Shown here piece by piece: positions 28,334-37,901 of a DNA stretch of 64,000 nucleotides. The position numbers and the translations under genes are program-made. Each line of letters opens with the position of its first letter. Positions within the stretch are counted from its first letter, which is position 1. This DNA comes from Burkholderia savannae (GTDB lineage Bacteria; Pseudomonadota; Gammaproteobacteria; Burkholderiales; Burkholderiaceae). The stretch lies in the NCBI RefSeq assembly GCF_001524445.2, contig NZ_CP013417.1:2604001-2668000 (forward strand). The letters run 5' to 3'. The notes under the pieces are model-generated. The model made no database searches and was not told where the DNA came from. It was given only the letters and a program-made list of their open reading frames with translations.

Positions 28334-30035
28334 CGTCGACGCCTTCGCCGCGCGCCGCTCGCGTTCGCGTTCGCGCGTGGACGCGCGCATTCGCGCGTTC
28401 GTCCGCGGTATCGCTGCGCGCGGCTGGCTCGCCGCCGCGGCGGCGATCGCGGCGCTCGTCGCGACGCCGCTCGTCGCGCTCGCGTGCGCGGCGCTCGGCG
28501 CCGATCTGTCGCACTGGCGGCACCTCGCCGAATTCGTGCTGCCGCAAGCCGCGGCAAACACGCTCGCGCTGCTCGCGGGCGTGGGCGCGATCGTCACGTG
28601 CGTCGGCACGGGCGCCGCGTGGCTCGTCACCGCGTACGACTTCCCCGGGCGTCGCACGCTCGCGTGGGCGCTGCTGTTGCCGCTCGCGGTGCCGTCGTAC
28701 ATCGTCGCGTTCGCGTATCTCGACCTGCTCCACCCGATCGGCCCCGTGCAGAGCGCGCTGCGCTGGGCGCTCGGCTTCGACGGCCCCCGCGAGTTCCGCC
28801 TGCCCGACCTGCGTTCGCTGCCGGGCGCGATCGGCGTGCTCGGCTTCGTGCTGTATCCGTATGTCTATCTGTGCACGCGCGCGATGTTCGTCACGCAATC
28901 GGCGAGCCTCGTCGAAGCCGCGCGCACGCTCGGCGCGGGCCGCATCGAAACCTTCTTTCGCGTCGTGCTGCCGCTCGCGCGGCCGGCGATCGCGGTCGGC
29001 GCGAGCCTCGCGCTCCTCGAGACGCTGAACGACGTCGGCGCCTCCGAATTCCTCGGCGTGCAGACGCTCACGGTTTCCGTCTACACGACGTGGGTCACGC
29101 GCTCCGATCTCGCGAGCGCCGCGCAGATCGCGCTCGCGATGCTCGCGATCGTGCTCGGCGCGCTCGCGCTCGAACGCTACGGCCGCCGCCGCGAGCGCTA
29201 CGCGCACGGCAGGCGGATGCGCGCGATCGAGCCGCAGCGGCTGCGCGGCGCGGCCGCCGTCGGCGCGGCCGCGGCGGGCTGGCTGCCCGTCGTCGTCGGC
29301 TTCGGCGCGCCCGCCGCGTATCTGGTTCACGAAACCGCGAAGCGCCTGCATCTCGTCGGCGGCGTGTCGAGCCAGCTGCTCGCGAGCCTCGCGAACACGC
29401 TCGCCGTCGCGCTCGCCGCGACCGTCGTCACGCTCGCGGGCGGGATCGTCGTCGCGTGGGCGACGCGACGCGCGCGCGACAGCGCCCGCTTCCAGCCGGG
29501 CCGCATCTGCGCGCGGCTCGCGAGCGTCGGCTACGCGGTGCCGGGCACGGTGCTCGCGATCGGCCTCCTCGCACCGCTCGCGCTCGCCGATCGCGCGATC
29601 GCCGCCGCGTTCGGCCGCGACGCGCTCGTGCTGATGGGCTCGGCCGCCGCGCTCGTGATCGCGTACGCGATCCGCTTCCTCGCGATTCCGGCGGGCGGCA
29701 TCGAGGCCGGCCTCGCGCGGATTCCGGCGTCGCTCGAGCAAGCATCGCGCACGCTCGGCGAATCGGCGGGCATGACGCTCTGGCGCGTGCATCTGCCGCT
29801 GCTGCGCCCGGCGCTCGGCGCGAGCGCGCTCCTCGTGTTCGTCGACGCGATGAAGGAGCTGCCCGCGACGCTGCTCCTGCGCCCGCTGAACTTCGACACG
29901 CTCGCGACCTGGCTCTACGCGGAAGCCGCGCGCGGCACCTACGAGGAAGGCGCGGTCGCGGCGCTCGCGATCGTCGCGGCGGGCCTCGCGCCCGTGATCG
30001 TGCTCGCGCGCACCCAACTGAAATCCGGACCCTGA
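28323..30035 (+). CDS. fbpB: Ferric iron ABC importer permease
   Basis: This 570-residue protein is a fused double permease. Two six-helix BPD-transport halves (about 60-290 and 330-560) each carry an EAA-type loop: [26 protein letters not shown] and [26 protein letters not shown]. Fusion is normal for the FbpB/SfuB branch. The first in-frame start codon is TTG at 28323, overlapping the fbpA stop; a GTG at 28377 is an alternative that would remove the Arg/Ser-rich N-terminus. It is followed by the ATPase gene after 10 bp. Confidence 0.92.
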   Translation: MTTDVDAFAARRSRSRSRVDARIRAFVRGIAARGWLAAAAAIAALVATPLVALACAALGADLSHWRHLAEFVLPQAAANTLALLAGVGAIVTCVGTGAAWLVTAYDFPGRRTLAWALLLPLAVPSYIVAFAYLDLLHPIGPVQSALRWALGFDGPREFRLPDLRSLPGAIGVLGFVLYPYVYLCTRAMFVTQSASLVEAARTLGAGRIETFFRVVLPLARPAIAVGASLALLETLNDVGASEFLGVQTLTVSVYTTWVTRSDLASAAQIALAMLAIVLGALALERYGRRRERYAHGRRMRAIEPQRLRGAAAVGAAAAGWLPVVVGFGAPAAYLVHETAKRLHLVGGVSSQLLASLANTLAVALAATVVTLAGGIVVAWATRRARDSARFQPGRICARLASVGYAVPGTVLAIGLLAPLALADRAIAAAFGRDALVLMGSAAALVIAYAIRFLAIPAGGIEAGLARIPASLEQASRTLGESAGMTLWRVHLPLLRPALGASALLVFVDAMKELPATLLLRPLNFDTLATWLYAEAARGTYEEGAVAALAIVAAGLAPVIVLARTQLKSGP

Positions 30036-30045
30036 AAGGCACACC

Positions 30046-30816
30046 ATGCTGCTCGAACTGAACGCCGTCACGCTCGCCTACGACACGCCGCGCGGCCGGC
30101 GCACGGTCGTCGACCGCCTGAATCTCGCGCTCGAGCGCGGCGCGATCGGCTGCCTGCTCGGCGCGTCCGGCTGCGGCAAGACGACGGTGCTGCGCGCGAT
30201 CGCCGGCTTCGAGCCGGTGCGCGCGGGCGAAATCGTGCTCGCGGGCGCCCCGCTCGCGAGCCGCGACGCAGACGTGCCGCCCGAAAAGCGCCGCGTCGGC
30301 ATGATGTTCCAGGATTACGCGCTGTTCCCGCACCTGTGCGCGCAGCAGAACGTCGAGTTCGGGCTGCGCCGCACGCCGAAGGCGCAGCGCCGCGCGCGCG
30401 CCGCGCAGATGCTCGAGCTCGTCGGCTTGGCCGATGCGGCGAACGCGTATCCGCACGAGTTGTCGGGCGGCCAGCAGCAGCGGATCGCGCTCGCCCGCGC
30501 GCTCGCGCCGTCGCCGGAGCTGCTGCTGCTCGACGAGCCCTTTTCGAATCTCGACGTCGACACCCGCGAGCGGCTCGCGTTCGAAGTGCGCGACATCCTG
30601 AAGGCGGCGGGCCACACGGCGCTCTTCGTCACGCACAATCAGGCGGAAGCGTTCGCGCTCGCGGACCGCATCGGCGTGATCGCCGACGGCCGGCTCGCAC
30701 AGTGGGACGCGCCGTACAACCTCTATCACCATCCGGCGAGCGGGTTCGTCGCGGATTTCGTGCGGCGCGACGCGCTTGCCGACGAGCGCCGGCGCGCGCT
30801 CGAGCGGGGGCGTTGA
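30046..30816 (+). CDS. fbpC: Ferric iron ABC importer ATPase, short form
   Basis: The 256-residue protein has Walker [10 protein letters not shown] (39-47), the LSGGQQQR signature (about 139-146), Walker [11 protein letters not shown] (about 160-169) and a switch His in FVTHNQ. It ends soon after the ATPase core. FbpC proteins are usually near 350 residues, with a C-terminal TOBE-type regulatory domain that is missing here. Third gene of the operon; the context makes ferric iron import the likely role. Confidence 0.9.
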   Translation: MLLELNAVTLAYDTPRGRRTVVDRLNLALERGAIGCLLGASGCGKTTVLRAIAGFEPVRAGEIVLAGAPLASRDADVPPEKRRVGMMFQDYALFPHLCAQQNVEFGLRRTPKAQRRARAAQMLELVGLADAANAYPHELSGGQQQRIALARALAPSPELLLLDEPFSNLDVDTRERLAFEVRDILKAAGHTALFVTHNQAEAFALADRIGVIADGRLAQWDAPYNLYHHPASGFVADFVRRDALADERRRALERGR

Positions 30817-30960
30817 GCGCGAGCGACGCGCGGCGCCGTTCGGCGGGCGCATCGGGCACGCGTGTCGGGCACGCGTGTCGGGCGCAGACGGTCGGCGGGA
30901 CATCGCGCCGCCGCGTCCGGCATTCGGGGCATCGCGCACGGCCGCCGGCTCGCCGCCCCG

Positions 30961-31023
30961 TCAACTGTCGATCGTCAACCGTCAACCGTCAGCAGTCAGC
31001 AGTCGGCAAGCGGCAGTCGGCAG
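30961..31023. repeat. Degenerate 7-10 bp repeat tract
   Basis: GTCAACC, CAGTCAG and CAGTCGG units alternate imperfectly between the fbpC stop and the stop codon of the convergent Lrp-type regulator gene. It looks like a decayed tandem array starting 145 bp after fbpC. Confidence 0.6.
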
Positions 31024-31491
31024 TCAGCGCGCGTCGCCGTCGCGCACGGGCAGCGCGGTCGAGTACTTGATCTGCTCCATCGCGAACGACGAGCTCACGT
31101 CGAAGAGCGGCACCGAGCGGATCAGCTTCTTGTAGATGCGGTCGTAGTCGTCGATGTCGGCGACGACTACGCGCAGCAGATAGTCCGTCTCCCCGCTCAT
31201 CCGGTAGACCTCGACGACTTCCGGCATGTCGCGCACGACCTGCGTGAAGCGCGCCGCCCACTCCTCGGTGTGCTGGTTCGTGCGCACCGCGACGAACACC
31301 GTCGTGCCGACGCCGAGCTTGCGCGGATCGCACAGCGCGACCTGCGCGCGAATCGCGCCCGCCTCCTTGAGCCGCTGAATCCGCTTCCAGCACGGCGTCT
31401 GCGACAGATTCACGCGCTGCGCGAGTTCCGCGATCGGCAGCGTCGCGTCCTCCTGCAGCAGCTCGAGCAACTTACGATCGATCGCGTCCAT
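31024..31491 (-). CDS. Lrp/AsnC-family transcriptional regulator
   Basis: The 155-residue protein has an N-terminal winged helix-turn-helix (MDAIDRKLLELLQEDATLPIAELAQRVNLSQTPCWKRIQRL). A C-terminal RAM ligand-binding domain follows (VVEVYRMSGETDYLLRVVV). Both are diagnostic of Lrp/AsnC regulators, which sense amino acids. The start was set at the ATG that begins the canonical domain; a 48-codon upstream extension crosses the operator region and was rejected. It diverges from a thiol dioxygenase gene, so sulfur amino-acid sensing is plausible. Confidence 0.93.
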   Translation of the reverse strand: MDAIDRKLLELLQEDATLPIAELAQRVNLSQTPCWKRIQRLKEAGAIRAQVALCDPRKLGVGTTVFVAVRTNQHTEEWAARFTQVVRDMPEVVEVYRMSGETDYLLRVVVADIDDYDRIYKKLIRSVPLFDVSSSFAMEQIKYSTALPVRDGDAR

Positions 31492-31507
31492 TTCCCCAGT
31501 CCGTAGC

Positions 31508-31594
31508 GAATAGAAAATTATTCTATTCATTGTTCGCATGAGGGAACAATATGGAATCCCTTTCTCCAAGTCGACCGGTATAAATACGTACCGG
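31508..31594. promoter_or_regulatory. Three inverted repeats between the Lrp regulator and thiol dioxygenase genes
   Basis: GAATAGAA-N5-TTCTATTC spans 31508-31528, ATTGTTC-N8-GAACAAT spans 31529-31550, and CCGGTA-N8-TACCGG spans 31575-31594. The first two abut. A TATAAA hexamer at 31579-31584 could be the rightward -10. Lrp-type proteins bind arrays of such sites. Confidence 0.6.
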
Positions 31595-31637
31595 ACCCGC
31601 GCAACCTCGCCGCGGGACATGAACGACCGAGCCAACG

Positions 31638-32258
31638 ATGAATCACGCCGCCTCTTTTCTCCCGCACGCGCCGGATGCGCATCCGAAACCGCGCGAGCGC
31701 GCGCCGTCGGCGATCGAGCGTTTCTGCGCGCGGCTCGACGCGGCGTTCGACTCGCTCGCCCGAGAGTCCGCGCCCTCCCGCCATCCGGCGTTCGCGCGCG
31801 AGTTGCGCATCGCGCTCGCGCAAGCCGCCGCGACGCCCGACTTCCTCACGCCCGCGCAACGCGAGAGCGGCGCGGCGGGCTATCGGCGCCATTTGCTTGC
31901 CGCCGATCCGGGCGGCCGCTATGCGGTCGTGTCGCTCGTCTGGGAGCCGGGCCAATGGAGCCCGGTGCACGGCCATCATGCGTGGTGCGGCTATGCGGTG
32001 CTGGAAGGCAAGCTGACCGAGATCGTCTACCGCTGGAACGATGCGGCCTGCTGCGCGGTCGACGCGCGCAGGCACGCGCGGCCGACGGGCGCGGTGTCGT
32101 ACGTCCGCGCGGGGCGCGAGGCCATTCACCGGCTCGGGCACGCGGGCGCGCCGGCCGACGCGCCCGCGATCTCGCTGCACGTGTACGGCGTGGCGGGCGA
32201 ACGGGTGGCGACGCACGTAAACGACGTCGTCGCGGCCGGCGCCGGCGCGCATGCCTGA
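31638..32258 (+). CDS. Cysteine dioxygenase-family cupin protein
   Basis: The 206-residue protein is a cupin of the cysteine dioxygenase type. GQWSPVHGHHAW supplies the first two iron-binding histidines and SLHVYG the third. These enzymes add oxygen to the thiol of cysteine or 3-mercaptopropionate using Fe(II). The first 60 residues are a helical N-terminal region, normal for bacterial homologues. Substrate choice cannot be decided from sequence. It diverges from an Lrp-type regulator across a 146-bp region with three inverted repeats, so it is probably amino-acid regulated. Confidence 0.87.
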   Translation: MNHAASFLPHAPDAHPKPRERAPSAIERFCARLDAAFDSLARESAPSRHPAFARELRIALAQAAATPDFLTPAQRESGAAGYRRHLLAADPGGRYAVVSLVWEPGQWSPVHGHHAWCGYAVLEGKLTEIVYRWNDAACCAVDARRHARPTGAVSYVRAGREAIHRLGHAGAPADAPAISLHVYGVAGERVATHVNDVVAAGAGAHA

Positions 32259-32603
32259 GGGCGTGATCGCCCGTGCCCACGCGGACGACGCGGCGAAGCC
32301 GCGATTCGACGCCCCGGCGTTCGCGGCCGAGCATGCGGGGTTGCTTGGGCGCGACCATGTCGCGCCGTGAAACGGAGGTGACGGGGGCGCGGCGGCGTGA
32401 TCGAGCCGTTTGAGTTTGAGCGCCGTGTTTGAGCCGTTTGAGCCGTTTGAGCCGTTTGAGCCGTTTGAGCCGTCGGAGCCGTCGGAGCCGTACGCGCCAT
32501 CCGAACCCGCCCGGCACCGGCCGTCATGAGCATCGTCCCCCGCAACTCATCGCACCAGCCGATACCTGCGGCACGCCCGGCAGGACACGCCCCTCACACA
32601 CCG
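32259..32603. other. Intergenic region with a 9-bp array
   Basis: This stretch separates the convergent dioxygenase and mechanosensitive channel genes. Apart from the repeat array at 32427-32489 nothing was recognised, and no terminator hairpin with a T run is obvious. Confidence 0.5.
32427..32489. repeat. 9-bp tandem repeat, 7 units
   Basis: Five GTTTGAGCC units are followed by two GTCGGAGCC units. With period 9 all frames stay open and would encode three-residue repeats on either strand, but no start or ribosome site supports translation. The array begins 169 bp after the dioxygenase stop. Confidence 0.95.
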
Positions 32604-35168
32604 TCACACACCTTTCGCGCCCCGCTCGCCCGCTGCCGCTGCCCGGGCATCGGTGCGCTTCCCGCCGCTGCCTTCGGCGCCAGCGGCCCGCCCTTCGCCG
32701 CCGCGCCCCATATCGTCGCGCGCGTCGCGCGCCGGATCGCGCGCATCTTCGCGCGTCGCGTCCTCGGCCGCGGCGCCGCCCGCCGTCGTCGAATACACGT
32801 GCATCTGCGGCAGCGGAATCTCGATGCCGGCGTCGTCCATCCGCCGCTTGATGCGCGCGTTGAACGCGCGCATCACGGTCGACTGCTGCTGCGGCCGCGT
32901 GCGGATCTGCCCTTTGACGATCATCCAGTTCGGCTCGAAGCGGTCGAGCCCCCACACTTCGACCGCGCCGAGCATCAGCCGGCGCACCGCGCCGTCGCTC
33001 CACAGATCCGCGCCCGCGTCGCGAATCAGCCGCGTCACCTGGTCGAGATCCGCCGAGAACGGCGCGCGCACTTCGAACACCGCGCAGCCGTAGTCGCGCG
33101 ACAGGTTCTTGACGATCTTGATCTGCGAGAACGGAATCGAATGCAGCGCGCCCTGCCCGTCGCGCAGCCGCACCGTGCGGATCGTCAGATGCTCGACGGT
33201 GCCCGCGTGGCCGCCGTCCACGTCGATCCAGTCCCCGACCGAAATCGTGTCCTCGACGATGATGAAAAGCCCGGTGATGAGATCCGACACGAGCGACTGC
33301 GCGCCGAAGCCGACCGCGAGGCCGATCACGCCCGCGCCGGCGAGGAGCGGCGTCACGTTGATGCCGAGGTTCGCCGCCGTGACGATCGCGGCGACGGTGA
33401 CGATCGTCACGAATGCGACGTTGCGCACGAGCGGCAGCATCGTGCGCGCGCGCACGCTCGGATTGCGGGCCTTGCCGCGCGAAGTCGCCGAGCTGAGCGC
33501 CTCGAGGATCGCGGTGTCGACGACGATCCACGCGAGCCACGCGACGAACAGCGTGACGACGATCGCCGTCACCGCCTGCGCGATCCCGCGCGCGGCGACG
33601 CTGTGCTCGACGATCCGCGCGAGCGAGATGCCCCACAGACGCGACGTGAGCTCGACGTAGCCGAGCCAGATGAAGAGCGTCGCGAGCGAGCCCGCGAAGC
33701 GCACGAGCCGCGCGACGTACACGGAGCGGTGGCGCCGCTTGCGGTGGACCGGATTCGGGCGCGTGACGCGCAGCACGACGGCCGACAGGAAGAACGCGAG
33801 CACGAGCAGCAGCGCGCTCACGATCGAGGTGCGCAGCAGATCGGACGACGAACGGCTGACGAGCAGCGTGCCGGCGACCGCCGCGAACGCGAGCACCAGC
33901 ACGGGCGCGGGCCAGAGCGTGGCCGCGAAGTCGGCCATCTCCGTCGTCGCGCGATGCCCCGTGCGCTGCGCATGGCTGCGGTTGCGGATCAGGTGCGCGA
34001 CGGGCCGCCGGTATGCGACCGCGAAGCACGCACAGAGCACGGCGGCCGTCATGCTCGACGCGGTCGACACGAGGCTCGACAGGTCGAGGCCGAGCTGCCA
34101 CGCGACGTCGCGGTTGAGCGCCGCGTCGCCGAGCGCGCCGAACGCGCCGATCAGGCGCAGCAGCCGCCACGAGCGCGCGATCAGCACGCGCCCCGCCGCG
34201 CGGCGGTGGCCCGAGCTGAACAGCGCGAACATGATGAGGCACAGCGACGCGAACACCGAGCCCGACACGATCGCGTACGCGGCGACGAGCGCGAGCGTGC
34301 GGCCGAGCGAATCGGGCAGCCCGCGCGCGATCGCGAGCACGGCGACGAACGACACGATCCACGGCCCGACGCGCCGCAACGCGAAGATCAGCATCTCCTT
34401 CGCGCTCGGATTCGGATCGAGCTTGACCGCGACGCCGTGGCGCGCCCAGAAACCGTGCTGCGCCCAGATCAACAGCGCCGCGCACGCGAGCCAGCCGGCC
34501 AGCATCAGCACGAGATCGAGCAGGATTCGCGTGCTCGGCTGCGGGCCCGCGCCGCTCGCGAGCCCGTAGAGCTCGCGGCCCGCCGCGCGAAAGCGCGCGG
34601 ACCAGTAGCGCAGCGGCGTGTCGCGCTCGCGCAGGCTCGCCTCGACGGACGCCATCCCCGACGCGATCGCGCCGAGAAGCCCCGCGCCCGCCGCGCCGGA
34701 CGCCGCCGCCGGTGCCGATGCGGCCTGCCCGGCCTGCGCGACGAGCGCCACGCTGCGCAATTGCTTGAGCTGCGCGACGAGCTGCGTACGCTGCCGGTCG
34801 TTGTCGAGCATGCGGATCACCGAGTCGAACGAGCGCGCGATCTCGGCGGCGCTCGCCGGCGACGGCGCGGCCGCCGACGCGCTCGCCGCGGCTGAGGCGC
34901 CCGATGCCGGCGCGGCGGCGTCCGACGCGGCGGCGGGCGCGATCAGCTTCTGGAAGGTGGCGAGGCCCGGATTGGTCGCCGCTCGCGCGGCGAACGGCGC
35001 GACGGCGAGCGCGAAGCCGACGGCGGCGAGCGCGAGCGCGGCGGCGCGTGCGCTCGACGGGGTCGATCGCCGCCCGCTCGGCCGCGATGCGATCGACGGG
35101 CAAGCGGCGAGCGCGGCGAGAACGACGGCGGCGCCGCGCGCGAAGAGCGAGCGAGGCGAAATCGGCAT
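32604..35168 (-). CDS. MscS-family mechanosensitive channel, YbiO-like
   Basis: The 854-residue protein has a signal sequence, an Ala-rich periplasmic N-terminal domain, and about ten membrane helices. The MscS core follows: the pore helix and beta domain around LGINVTPLLAGAGVIGLAVGFGAQSLVSDLITGLFIIVEDTISVGDWID. This large MscS layout resembles YbiO/MscM-type channels, which release solutes on hypo-osmotic shock. The C-terminal tail (about 80 residues) is Ala/Gly/Glu-rich. Start was placed at MPISPRSLFARG, where the signal sequence begins; a 68-codon extension upstream was rejected. Monocistronic. Confidence 0.92.
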   Translation of the reverse strand: MPISPRSLFARGAAVVLAALAACPSIASRPSGRRSTPSSARAAALALAAVGFALAVAPFAARAATNPGLATFQKLIAPAAASDAAAPASGASAAASASAAAPSPASAAEIARSFDSVIRMLDNDRQRTQLVAQLKQLRSVALVAQAGQAASAPAAASGAAGAGLLGAIASGMASVEASLRERDTPLRYWSARFRAAGRELYGLASGAGPQPSTRILLDLVLMLAGWLACAALLIWAQHGFWARHGVAVKLDPNPSAKEMLIFALRRVGPWIVSFVAVLAIARGLPDSLGRTLALVAAYAIVSGSVFASLCLIMFALFSSGHRRAAGRVLIARSWRLLRLIGAFGALGDAALNRDVAWQLGLDLSSLVSTASSMTAAVLCACFAVAYRRPVAHLIRNRSHAQRTGHRATTEMADFAATLWPAPVLVLAFAAVAGTLLVSRSSSDLLRTSIVSALLLVLAFFLSAVVLRVTRPNPVHRKRRHRSVYVARLVRFAGSLATLFIWLGYVELTSRLWGISLARIVEHSVAARGIAQAVTAIVVTLFVAWLAWIVVDTAILEALSSATSRGKARNPSVRARTMLPLVRNVAFVTIVTVAAIVTAANLGINVTPLLAGAGVIGLAVGFGAQSLVSDLITGLFIIVEDTISVGDWIDVDGGHAGTVEHLTIRTVRLRDGQGALHSIPFSQIKIVKNLSRDYGCAVFEVRAPFSADLDQVTRLIRDAGADLWSDGAVRRLMLGAVEVWGLDRFEPNWMIVKGQIRTRPQQQSTVMRAFNARIKRRMDDAGIEIPLPQMHVYSTTAGGAAAEDATREDARDPARDARDDMGRGGEGRAAGAEGSGGKRTDARAAAAGERGAKGV

Positions 35169-35605
35169 GCGATCGTAGGAGTGGTGACGACGATCGCCAG
35201 TGTAGCCCCAACGCGCGCATGCGCCGCCCGCTTCGCGGGTAGCGCGCGCCCTGAACGACGGCGCGCGCGTCGTGCCGGCGCGAACCGGCGCGACGCGCGT
35301 GCGGAAGAACGCCTCGGCTGACGCGCTCGGTCGACATGCCTGGCCGAATGCTCCCGCCTGGCGCTTCGGCATGCCCCTTCGCCACGACCCTTCGGCGTGC
35401 CACTTTCGGGCTAGCGCTTCGGGCTAGCGCTTCGAACTCGGGCTAGCGCTTTGGACTGCCCCTTCGGCGTGACGCTCCCGGCCCGACACTTCCGGCCGGC
35501 CCCTTCGGCGATGTCGCCCGGCCGGACCACCCGGCCGAACGCCATCGCCCGGCCGCTCCGCTCCGAGCGACCGCTGCGCGCGTCGCGCCGGCGTCCGCGC
35601 CGCGA
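35169..35605. other. Intergenic region with degenerate repeats
   Basis: This 437-bp gap lies between two leftward genes. Beyond the 13-bp units at 35407-35451, a wider area (about 35360-35520) contains loose CCCCTTCGGC-type motifs that look like a decayed repeat field. No gene was recognised. Confidence 0.5.
35407..35451. repeat. 13-bp repeat, 3 units
   Basis: CGGGCTAGCGCTT occurs at 35407-35419, 35420-35432 and 35439-35451, the last after a 6-bp insertion. Each unit contains the palindromes GCTAGC and AGCGCT. Confidence 0.85.
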
Positions 35606-36247
35606 TCAGTACGCGACCGTCGCGGCCTGGCGCACGAAGCGGCTCTGTTCGATCTCGTCGACGAACGCGACCGCGTAGTCTTCGACCGAGATCTTGCTGT
35701 TGCCGTCGGCGTCGACAATCAGCTTGCCCTCGCCCGTGCGGAACTGGCCGGTGCGCTCGCCGGGCGCGATCAGCGCGGCGGGCGAGAAGAACGTCCAGTC
35801 GAGGTCCTGCACGCTCGCCAGGTAGTCGTACGCGTCGCGGTGCGCGAGCGCGACGGCCTTGTACGCGTCCGGGAAGCCCTCGGCATCGACAAGCTGCTTG
35901 CCGGGCGCGACTTCCAGCGTACCCGCGCCGCCCACCACGACGACGCGCTTCACGCCCGCCTTGCGCGCGCCCTCGACGAGCGCCCGCACGGCGGCGGCGA
36001 CCTTCGACGCGTCCTCCTGCTTCGGGCCGTAGGCGCTCGCGACGACGTCCTGCCCCGCGAGCGCGGCGGCGATGCTCGCCGGATCGAACAGGTCGGCCGC
36101 CTTCACGGTGACGTTCTGCGCGCCCGCCGCCGGGTTGCGCGACAGCGCCGTCACCTGGTGGCCGCGTCGCGCCGCCTCGGCCGCGATTCGCGAGCCGATC
36201 ATGCCGGTTGCGCCGAACAAAGCGATTTTCAAAGTACGTTGCGTCAT
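35606..36247 (-). CDS. NAD(P)-binding atypical short-chain dehydrogenase (NmrA/YwnB-like)
   Basis: The 213-residue protein starts with a Rossmann nucleotide motif GATGMIG (12-18). It continues with KRVVVVGGAGTLEV and the LDWTFFSPAALIAPGERTG segment typical of the YwnB/NmrA-like group. These are NAD(P)H-dependent reductases or redox-sensing proteins; the substrate is unknown. Its promoter (TTGAAT and TACATA read leftward) is overlapped by a strong inverted repeat that also occurs before the upstream Rrf2-type regulator gene. Both genes point left, so the pair is probably one regulon rather than one operon. Confidence 0.9.
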   Translation of the reverse strand: MTQRTLKIALFGATGMIGSRIAAEAARRGHQVTALSRNPAAGAQNVTVKAADLFDPASIAAALAGQDVVASAYGPKQEDASKVAAAVRALVEGARKAGVKRVVVVGGAGTLEVAPGKQLVDAEGFPDAYKAVALAHRDAYDYLASVQDLDWTFFSPAALIAPGERTGQFRTGEGKLIVDADGNSKISVEDYAVAFVDEIEQSRFVRQAATVAY

Positions 36248-36266
36248 GTCGATTCTCCTGGTTGGC

Positions 36267-36295
36267 GAATATGTAACTATATCAATTACATATTC
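36267..36295. promoter_or_regulatory. Rrf2-type operator over the oxidoreductase promoter
   Basis: GAATATGTAA and TTACATATTC are perfect arms around a 9-bp spacer. Leftward -35 TTGAAT (36292-36297) and -10 TACATA (36270-36275) lie at the two ends with 16 bp between, so a bound repressor would block RNA polymerase. Confidence 0.75.
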
Positions 36296-36569
36296 AATCG
36301 AAAAAAGAGGGACCCACGATCCCCATCATAGTCAATTCATCCGCCCGTCGTGACCGCCGGGCGGCATTTCATCGGGCAGCAAAGCCCTTGGCGTTCATCC
36401 TGCGCCCGCCCACAACGGGCCGACGGCGAATCCCGATACGGCTCGCAGCCGCAGCGCGCCCGACATCGCGCGCTTTGCCGCTTTGCCTTTCGCCGCATCG
36501 CCGCTTCGCCGCATCGCACCCGTCCACGCGAACCTTCAAGCGGCCGAGCACGCTCCGCCGCGCAATCGC
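36296..36569. other. Intergenic region, no gene seen
   Basis: No convincing gene or hairpin was recognised between the operator and the stop of the Rrf2-type regulator gene. Confidence 0.4.
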
Positions 36570-37031
<462 letters not shown>

Positions 37032-37078
37032 GATTCACCTGAAACGGCGCGCTCGCGCACCCCGTTCCGACGACAATG

Positions 37079-37097
37079 TGTAACCATAATAATTACA
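37079..37097. promoter_or_regulatory. Rrf2-type operator before the regulator gene
   Basis: TGTAA (37079-37083) and TTACA (37093-37097) surround a 9-bp AT-rich spacer. The core and spacing are identical to the site at 36267-36295, with shorter arms. Confidence 0.7.
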
Positions 37098-37121
37098 TTT
37101 AATCCGCGATGCAAGCGAAAT

Positions 37122-37595
37122 TCAGCGGCTCGCCGCCGAGCCGCTCGCGGCCGACGCGCCCGATACGCCCAGCGCGGCCGTCTGGCTCCATTGCTGCAGC
37201 TTCCGGCCGGCCGTTTCGAGACTCGTGCCGGCCGCGGCGGCGGCCTGCCCGAGCACGGCGGACGCGGCGCCCTGCGCGGCGGCCTGCGCCGAGCTCGCGG
37301 TGACGGGCGGCACGGCGGACGCCGCCGACGCGACACCCCGCTTCGCCGCGTCGATCTGCTGATTGACGAAGCTCGCGACCTGGTCGAGCTGCTGCGTCGT
37401 CTGCTGGGCGGCATGCGCGGCGGCACTCGCCGCGTTGTCGGGCGGCGCGCTCGCTTGGTCGGGCTTCTTGCATCCGGCCAGCGCAGCGACGGCGACCGCC
37501 GCGAGCGCGGCGGCGCGAAGCCGGCTGCGGCCGGCGCGGGAAATGGGTGCGATGGCGTGAACGTGTGCGGTTGCGTCGGCGATCTCGATCGTCAT
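37122..37595 (-). CDS. Ala-rich lipoprotein of unknown function
   Basis: The 157-residue protein has a lipobox LAGC (Cys42) after a hydrophobic stretch. An Ala/Gln/Ser-rich, largely helical body follows (QQTTQQLDQVASFVNQQIDAAKRG). The 20 residues before the signal are unusually long and polar, so a start further in is possible; no ribosome site decides it. No family was recognised. It is isolated between the Rrf2-type regulator and the divergent PhoX-like gene. Confidence 0.65.
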   Translation of the reverse strand: MTIEIADATAHVHAIAPISRAGRSRLRAAALAAVAVAALAGCKKPDQASAPPDNAASAAAHAAQQTTQQLDQVASFVNQQIDAAKRGVASAASAVPPVTASSAQAAAQGAASAVLGQAAAAAGTSLETAGRKLQQWSQTAALGVSGASAASGSAASR

Positions 37596-37901
37596 GGCGA
37601 ATGGCGCGGCAAAGCGGCTCCGTGTGGCGAAAAAGCGATGATACGACGCACCGGCGCGCGCCCAACGGCTTGCGCTTCTTTTTTACATGTCGTTGCCGCA
37701 TCGGCGGCGCCCCGCCCGACGGGCCGGCGCCCGCGCACGCCGCATCGGCGCGTCCCTCGCGAGACGCCCGTCCATTCATACAAATTCAATTCAAAAAACT
37801 TTCATTTTCAAAAAATACACTTCCATGCGGTTCTCACCGCCGTTCGCCGCGCCCGCGCCGGCCACCGGCGGCTCCCGTCGCCCACAACAACTGGATTCCC
37901 C
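37596..37901. other. Divergent intergenic region upstream of the PhoX-like gene
   Basis: An AT-rich tract at about 37770-37830, rare in this GC-rich DNA, probably holds the rightward promoter. I found no Pho-box repeat. No gene was recognised. Confidence 0.45.

Noticed and set aside
32126..32545. Thr-Ala-Gln repeat protein across the 9-bp array
   Set aside because: The frame exists only because the repeat period is a multiple of three; it runs antisense into the dioxygenase gene and has no start signals.
37596..37901. Pho box before the PhoX-like gene
   Set aside because: I looked for CTGTCAT-type direct repeats and found none.
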